From Agathobaculum hominis (lineage in GTDB: Bacteria > Bacillota > Clostridia > Oscillospirales > Butyricicoccaceae), in NCBI RefSeq assembly GCF_014288055.1, contig NZ_JACOPK010000001.1:1-64000 (forward strand): a stretch of 64,000 bases of DNA, given 5' to 3'. Below, piece after piece: positions 60,257 through 64,000 of this stretch. The notes under the pieces were generated by a model that had not been told where the DNA came from, ran no database searches, and saw nothing but the letters and a program-made list of their open reading frames with translations. Position 1 is the stretch's first letter. Each line of letters begins with the position of its first letter. The translations under genes and the position numbers were made by a program.

Positions 60257-61340
60257 AGCCGTTCGCCTCCCTCAGAAGATCCGCCAGAGCGACCGCGCAC
60301 GCGGCCTCGATGACCGGCGCGGCGCGCGTGACGATGCAGGGGTCGTGGCGGCCGTGGATGGACAGCGGCTCGACCTTGCCGGTGCGGAGGTTGAGCGTGT
60401 CCTGCGCCATGCCGATGGACGGGGTGGGCTTGATGCAGGCGCGGACGATGAGCGGCATGCCGCTCGTGATGCCGCCGAGCACGCCGCCGTTGTTGTTGGT
60501 CTCGGTCTTTACCGCGCCGTTCTCCTCATAGAACGGGTCGTTGGCATGCGAGCCGCGCAGCGCCGCGAAGGCGAAGCCTGCGCCGAACTCCACGCCCTTG
60601 ACCGCCGGAACGCCGAACAGGATGGAGGCCAGACGGCTCTCCACGCTGTCGAGCATCGGGCTGCCGATGCCTGCCGGCAGGCCGACGGCCGCGCATTCGA
60701 TGACGCCGCCGACCGAATCCTGCTCCTCGCGCGCGTCCTCGATGGCCGCGAGCATGGCGTCGAGCGCACGGGGGTTGATGACCGGGTATTCCTGCTCGCG
60801 CAGCGCGTCGAGCTGTGCGCCAGTCACCTCAACGTCGTCGAACGGCATATCCTGGATCTGCGCAATGGACTGGATGTGCGAGCCGACGGTCACGCCCTGC
60901 TCGCGCAGCCACAGCTTGCACAGTGCGCCGGCGAACACGAGCGGGGCAGTCAGACGGCCGGAGAAATGGCCGCCGCCGCGCGGGTCGTTGCAGGACTTGT
61001 AGCGCAGCATGCCCGTATAGTCCGCATGGCCCGGACGGGGCTGCGCGGCCAGCTCGGCGTAGTCGCCCGAGCGCTGGTTGGTGTTGCGGATGACGGCGCA
61101 GATGGGCGTGCCGGTGGTCTTTCCGTTATAGATGCCGGACTGGATCTCCGGCCTGTCGGCTTCCTTCCGCGCGGTGGACTGCCTGTTGCGGCCCGGTGCG
61201 CGGCGCTCCATCTCGCGCAGCACGAACGCTTCGTCATACATAACGCCGGACGGAAAACCGTCGATGACCACGCCGATGCCGGCGCCGTGCGACTCGCCGA
61301 AAATGGATATTTTGATTGCGTTTCCCCAGGTGGAACCCAT
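60249..61340 (-). CDS. aroC: Chorismate synthase
   Basis: 363 residues. GESHGAGIGVVIDGFPSG, RGGGHFSGRLTAPLVFAGA and the C-terminal RHDPCIVTRAAPVIEAACA are the family patterns. It makes chorismate from EPSP using reduced flavin. Gene spacing to aroB is 12 bases with GGAGGGCG. Confidence 0.96.
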   Translation of the reverse strand: MGSTWGNAIKISIFGESHGAGIGVVIDGFPSGVMYDEAFVLREMERRAPGRNRQSTARKEADRPEIQSGIYNGKTTGTPICAVIRNTNQRSGDYAELAAQPRPGHADYTGMLRYKSCNDPRGGGHFSGRLTAPLVFAGALCKLWLREQGVTVGSHIQSIAQIQDMPFDDVEVTGAQLDALREQEYPVINPRALDAMLAAIEDAREEQDSVGGVIECAAVGLPAGIGSPMLDSVESRLASILFGVPAVKGVEFGAGFAFAALRGSHANDPFYEENGAVKTETNNNGGVLGGITSGMPLIVRACIKPTPSIGMAQDTLNLRTGKVEPLSIHGRHDPCIVTRAAPVIEAACAVALADLLREANGYA

Positions 61341-61352
61341 GTTTCGCCCTCC

Positions 61353-62396
61353 TTACAGTTTCAGAACGTACTCGTGCAGCTTTTCTGCGCCGATCGGGGT
61401 GATCTCTGCGCGGCCCGGCTCACGGACGAGGATGAAGTTGACCGTCGCGCCGAATTTTTTCTTGTCGGACAGCAGCGAGCGGTAAATGTCCTCGCGGCCG
61501 TACTTCAGCTCGGTCGGCAGACCGATATGCTCGAGGATGCCGATGAGGCGCTCGGACAGATCCTCGTTGCCGAGCATGGCGGACAGGCGCATCGCCGCTA
61601 CCATGCCGACCGCGACGGCCTGACCGTGCGTGAGGTCGACATAATTTCCGAGCTTTTCTGCGGCGTGGCCGATGGTGTGGCCGAAATTCAGGATCATGCG
61701 CAGACCGGTGTCGTGTTCGTCGATGGTGACGACGTCGCGCTTGATCCTGACGCATTCGCAGATGATGCGCTCGATGTTCTTTTTGTAGTCGGGCGCGGAC
61801 ACCATATCGAGGATCTCCCTGTTGGAGATGTAGCCGTACTTGACGACCTCGGCCATGCCGTCGGCAAAGGTCTGATCGGGCAGGGTGGCGAGAACCGCCG
61901 GGTCGATGAGCACGAGACGGGGCTGATAGAATGCGCCGACGAGGTTTTTGCCCTCGGGCATATCCACGCCGGTCTTGCCGCCGACCGAGGAGTCGACCTG
62001 CGCGAGCAGGGTGGTCGGGATCTGGCACAGCGAGACGCCGCGCAGGAAGGTCGCCGCCGCGAAGCCGGTGATGTCGCCGACGACGCCGCCGCCGAGCGCG
62101 ATGATGAGATCCTTGCGCGTCATGCCGTTCGCGAGCAGGTCGTGATAGATGCCCTCGACGGTCGAGAGACGCTTGTGCTCCTCGCCGGCCGGGATGACGG
62201 TGTGCGTCACGGGCAGCGTGAACTGCTGCTCGAGCTGTTCGAGGTAGAGCGGCGCGACGGTCGAGTCCGAGACGATGTGGATGCGGCTCGGAGAAAAAGT
62301 CTCGCCGATAACGGACGCCGCGCGGGCGAGCAGTCCGCTTTCGATATGGATTTCGGACACGCCGTTCGTGCCCTTCAGAGTCAGCAGTTCAGACAT
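61353..62396 (-). CDS. aroB: 3-dehydroquinate synthase
   Basis: 347 residues. ALGGGVVGDITGFAAATFLRG and TTLLAQVDSSVGGKTGVD are the NAD- and metal-site motifs; ILNFGHTIGHAAE carries zinc-binding histidines. It cyclises DAHP. The 74-base gap upstream to aroF contains a solo copy of the repeat-arm hairpin (62420-62466). Confidence 0.96.
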   Translation of the reverse strand: MSELLTLKGTNGVSEIHIESGLLARAASVIGETFSPSRIHIVSDSTVAPLYLEQLEQQFTLPVTHTVIPAGEEHKRLSTVEGIYHDLLANGMTRKDLIIALGGGVVGDITGFAAATFLRGVSLCQIPTTLLAQVDSSVGGKTGVDMPEGKNLVGAFYQPRLVLIDPAVLATLPDQTFADGMAEVVKYGYISNREILDMVSAPDYKKNIERIICECVRIKRDVVTIDEHDTGLRMILNFGHTIGHAAEKLGNYVDLTHGQAVAVGMVAAMRLSAMLGNEDLSERLIGILEHIGLPTELKYGREDIYRSLLSDKKKFGATVNFILVREPGRAEITPIGAEKLHEYVLKL

Positions 62397-62419
62397 GGTG
62401 ACAGCTCCTTAGGAATATT

Positions 62420-62466
62420 TTTAAGAGGGGGGCCGGGATACCCATGGTTTCCTGGCCCCTTTCTTG
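62420..62466 (-). repeat. Solo arm-hairpin of the dispersed element between aroF and aroB
   Basis: On the minus strand GAAAGGGGCCAGG, AACCATGGGTATCCCGGCCC and CCTCTT follow the same order as the GGGGCAAGG, ACCATATGG, CCTTGCCCC, TCTTGAC hairpin in the arms of copies A-D. No end hairpins or centre are present here. Confidence 0.65.
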
Positions 62467-62470
62467 CCGG

Positions 62471-63487
62471 TTAGATTTCGCGGTCTACCGCAGCAGCGAC
62501 TGCGCGGAGCGCGTTCATCGTGTGATGGAACGAATCGTAGGTAAGCGACTGCGCGCCGTCGGAGAGCGCGTGCGCCGGGTCGTTATGCACCTCGATCATC
62601 AGACCGTCCGCGCCTGCTGCGACAGCAGCCTTGGCCAGCGGCTCGACCATCCAGTAGATGCCGCCTGCGTGGGACGGGTCGACGATGACCGGAAGATGAC
62701 TCATGCGCTTGAGCACCGGAACGGCGGAAATATCGAGGGTGTTGCGGGTGTACTTCTCATAGGTGCGGATGCCGCGCTCACAGAGGATGACGTTCTCGTT
62801 GCCGCCGGCCATGATGTACTCGGCGCTCATGAGGAACTCCTCCATGGTGTTGGCGAAGCCGCGCTTGAGCAGGATGGGCTTGCGCGTCTGGCCGAGCTCC
62901 TTGAGCAGCTCGAAGTTCTGCATATTGCGCGCGCCGACCTGGAAGCAGTCGCACTTGTCCATGAAAATGTCGATGTGAGCCGGGTTGGTGATCTCGGTGA
63001 CGACCGGCAGGCCGGTAGCCTCGTGCGCCTTGTGCAGCAGCTCCAGACCCTCAGCCTTCAGACCCTGGAAGGAGTACGGGGAAGAGCGCGGCTTCCATGC
63101 GCCGCCGCGGAGAACGGCCGCGCCGTCGGCCTGCACGTGCTTGGCGACGTCGATGATCTGTTCCTCGCTCTCGACCGAGCACGGGCCTGCCATGACGACG
63201 AGCTTTTTGCCGCCGACGGCAACGCCCGGGGCAATCTCGACGACAGAGTTGTCCGGATGGAACTTGCGGTTTGCGAGCTTGAACGGCTCCTGAACCTTGA
63301 TGATGTTCTCGACCTGCGGGTCGAGCATGAGCGCGTCCTTGTCGACCGCGCCGGTATCACCGACCAGACCGATAACGATGGTGCCCTCGCCGTAGATCGG
63401 GTTCGCCTTTACGTTCCAGCGCTCGATGTGGCGGGAAAGCTCGTCAACGTGCTCGTGGGTCGTGCCCTGCTTCATGATAATGATCAT
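62471..63487 (-). CDS. aroF: 3-deoxy-7-phosphoheptulonate (DAHP) synthase, type I-beta
   Basis: 338 residues. An N-terminal ferredoxin-like regulatory domain (about 1-75) precedes the barrel, with VMAGPCSVESEEQI, RGGAWKPRSSPYSFQG and the metal-site histidine in PVIVDPSHAGG. It condenses phosphoenolpyruvate with erythrose-4-phosphate, the entry step. It is the first gene after the T-box, with AAAAAGGAGAC before the ATG. Confidence 0.95.
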   Translation of the reverse strand: MIIIMKQGTTHEHVDELSRHIERWNVKANPIYGEGTIVIGLVGDTGAVDKDALMLDPQVENIIKVQEPFKLANRKFHPDNSVVEIAPGVAVGGKKLVVMAGPCSVESEEQIIDVAKHVQADGAAVLRGGAWKPRSSPYSFQGLKAEGLELLHKAHEATGLPVVTEITNPAHIDIFMDKCDCFQVGARNMQNFELLKELGQTRKPILLKRGFANTMEEFLMSAEYIMAGGNENVILCERGIRTYEKYTRNTLDISAVPVLKRMSHLPVIVDPSHAGGIYWMVEPLAKAAVAAGADGLMIEVHNDPAHALSDGAQSLTYDSFHHTMNALRAVAAAVDREI

Positions 63488-63551
63488 TTTGTCTGTCTCC
63501 TTTTTGTGTCAGTAGGTGGTGAGAATGCTGTTTGTCCGGCGGAAAAGGGTA

Positions 63552-63581
63552 TAAAAAAAGCCCTTCATCCACAAAGAGGGA
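63552..63581 (-). terminator. T-box regulated terminator
   Basis: On the minus strand GTCCCTC and GAAGGGC pair with one mismatch and one wobble and are followed by seven Ts. It ends 64 bases before aroF. Confidence 0.7.
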
Positions 63582-63834
63582 CGAAAGACAAACAGTTCCG
63601 CGGTACCACCCACATTCGGCGCACGTTCTGCGCCGCACTTTTCAGATACAGAATATATCCTATCCCTGTAACGGAGGAAACCCGTCTGCGCCTACTCGGA
63701 ATTCTTTCAGCGCGGCAGCTCAAGAGGGAACTTCATCGTGCCGGCGTCTGCATCCGTTTCCAGTCATGACGGACACTCCCTGTAAGCCGCACCTGGGACG
63801 ATTACTTTCCTCTTTCATCGCTTTGTGCAATATT
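63552..63834 (-). ncRNA. T-box riboswitch, phenylalanine specifier
   Basis: On the minus strand the T-box GGGTGGTACCGCGG lies at 63597-63610. Stem I has AAGAGGAAAGTAATCG (63798-63813) opposite CGATGAAGTTCCCTCTT (63721-63737). This leaves AGTA facing GAA, the normal specifier-loop turn, and exposes TTC at 63727-63729. TTC is a Phe codon. The TGGT of the T-box fits a tRNA ending ACCA, as tRNA-Phe does. A terminator hairpin with one mismatch and T7 lies at 63552-63581. Uncharged tRNA would favour the antiterminator and switch on aroF to aroE-aroK. Confidence 0.92.
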
Positions 63835-63840
63835 TGAGTA

Positions 63841-63869
63841 CATTATAATACGAACGTCAGAGGTTGTCA
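63841..63869 (-). promoter_or_regulatory. Consensus promoter of the aromatic operon
   Basis: On the minus strand TTGACA (63864-63869), exactly 17 bases, TATAAT (63841-63846). It matches the vegetative consensus at all 12 positions, as expected for an operon controlled by attenuation rather than initiation. Confidence 0.92.
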
Positions 63870-63919
63870 ATGCCCTGTGGATGATTTTTTGTAAAAACCT
63901 GAGCGGAGCTCGTTGCCTT

Positions 63920-64000
63920 TTTACCGTCGGCAGACGGTAAACCTTCCGCCGATACAGCGGCGCGCCGCTGGAGGCGACTTTACGCTCAAGGTGAGCGTGC
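63920..64000. repeat. Dispersed inverted-arm element, copy E (cut by window end)
   Basis: TTTACCGTCGGCAGACGGTAAA (63920-63941) is the end hairpin, followed by CCGCCGATACAGCGG, CCGCTGGAGGCGA and GCTCAAGGTGAGCGTGC, which match the left arms of copies C and D. The orientation of the centre cannot be read. It lies upstream of the aromatic operon promoter. Confidence 0.88.

Noticed and set aside
60132..62474. A 780-codon open frame on the plus strand opposite aroC and aroB
   Set aside because: It is the antisense shadow of conserved aromatic genes and has no start signals.

Overview
The window looks like a contiguous chromosomal segment of a GC-rich, low-oxygen Firmicute of class Clostridia, probably a gut Oscillospiraceae/Butyricicoccaceae-type organism. 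The supporting signs are an anaerobic (Cbi-type) cobalamin pathway, HPr kinase, a T-box riboswitch, the gdpP-rplI-dnaB and tilS-hpt-ftsH orders, LL-diaminopimelate aminotransferase, an SLH-domain surface protein and an electron-transfer flavoprotein. The family-level placement is inference.

Layout. 1-417 is the 3' end of etfA. 734-22085 is one tightly overlapping run of 22 genes. It makes adenosylcobalamin from glutamyl-tRNA: hemA, hemL, hemB, hemC and cobA-hemD supply uroporphyrinogen III and precorrin-2; cbi genes build cobyrinate and cobyric acid; cbiB, cobD, cobU, cobS, cobT and cobO finish the cofactor. It has one clear promoter at 668-696, no visible cobalamin riboswitch and one terminator at 22086-22108. 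No heme branch (hemE onward), no dedicated cobaltochelatase and no alpha-ribazole phosphatase is present. 22837-31164 holds azlCD, rpmB, hprK, a PHP phosphatase, a ROK sugar kinase, a C_GCAxxG protein, a secreted amidase, a VOC protein and a split chromate transporter. 32009-39997 is a housekeeping block: gdpP, rplI, dnaB, tilS, hpt, ftsH. 40052-49789 (minus strand) covers a membrane XRE protein, the aspartate/threonine operon (ACT regulator, hom, thrB, lysC), comFC, and dapF-pyrG-dapL. 50131-51929 is a KdpD/KdpE-like two-component pair. 52599-55598 is a large SLH-anchored phosphodiester glycosidase. 56403-63487 (minus) is the aromatic operon aroF-aroB-aroC-pheA-aroA-aroEK behind a T-box whose specifier reads as TTC (Phe).

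The most unusual structure is not a gene. Four complete copies and one cut-off copy of a 0.6-0.7 kb non-coding element lie at 22117-22798, 31198-31916, 51970-52577, 55746-56369 and 63920-64000. Each complete copy has two long inverted arms that end in a small hairpin and carry further GC-rich hairpins, around a conserved asymmetric centre. Copies 1 and 4 face one way, copies 2 and 3 the other, and copies 3 and 4 bracket the SLH surface gene as inverted repeats. A solo copy of one arm hairpin sits between aroF and aroB. A second, shorter paired-hairpin repeat occurs after hprK and after rplI.

Other points: a cbiJ-cysG(N) fusion, two CobU-like proteins with complementary sets of conserved motifs, an aroE-aroK fusion, an internal translation start in lysC, several TTG start codons, and two perfect palindromes at promoters that look like operators.
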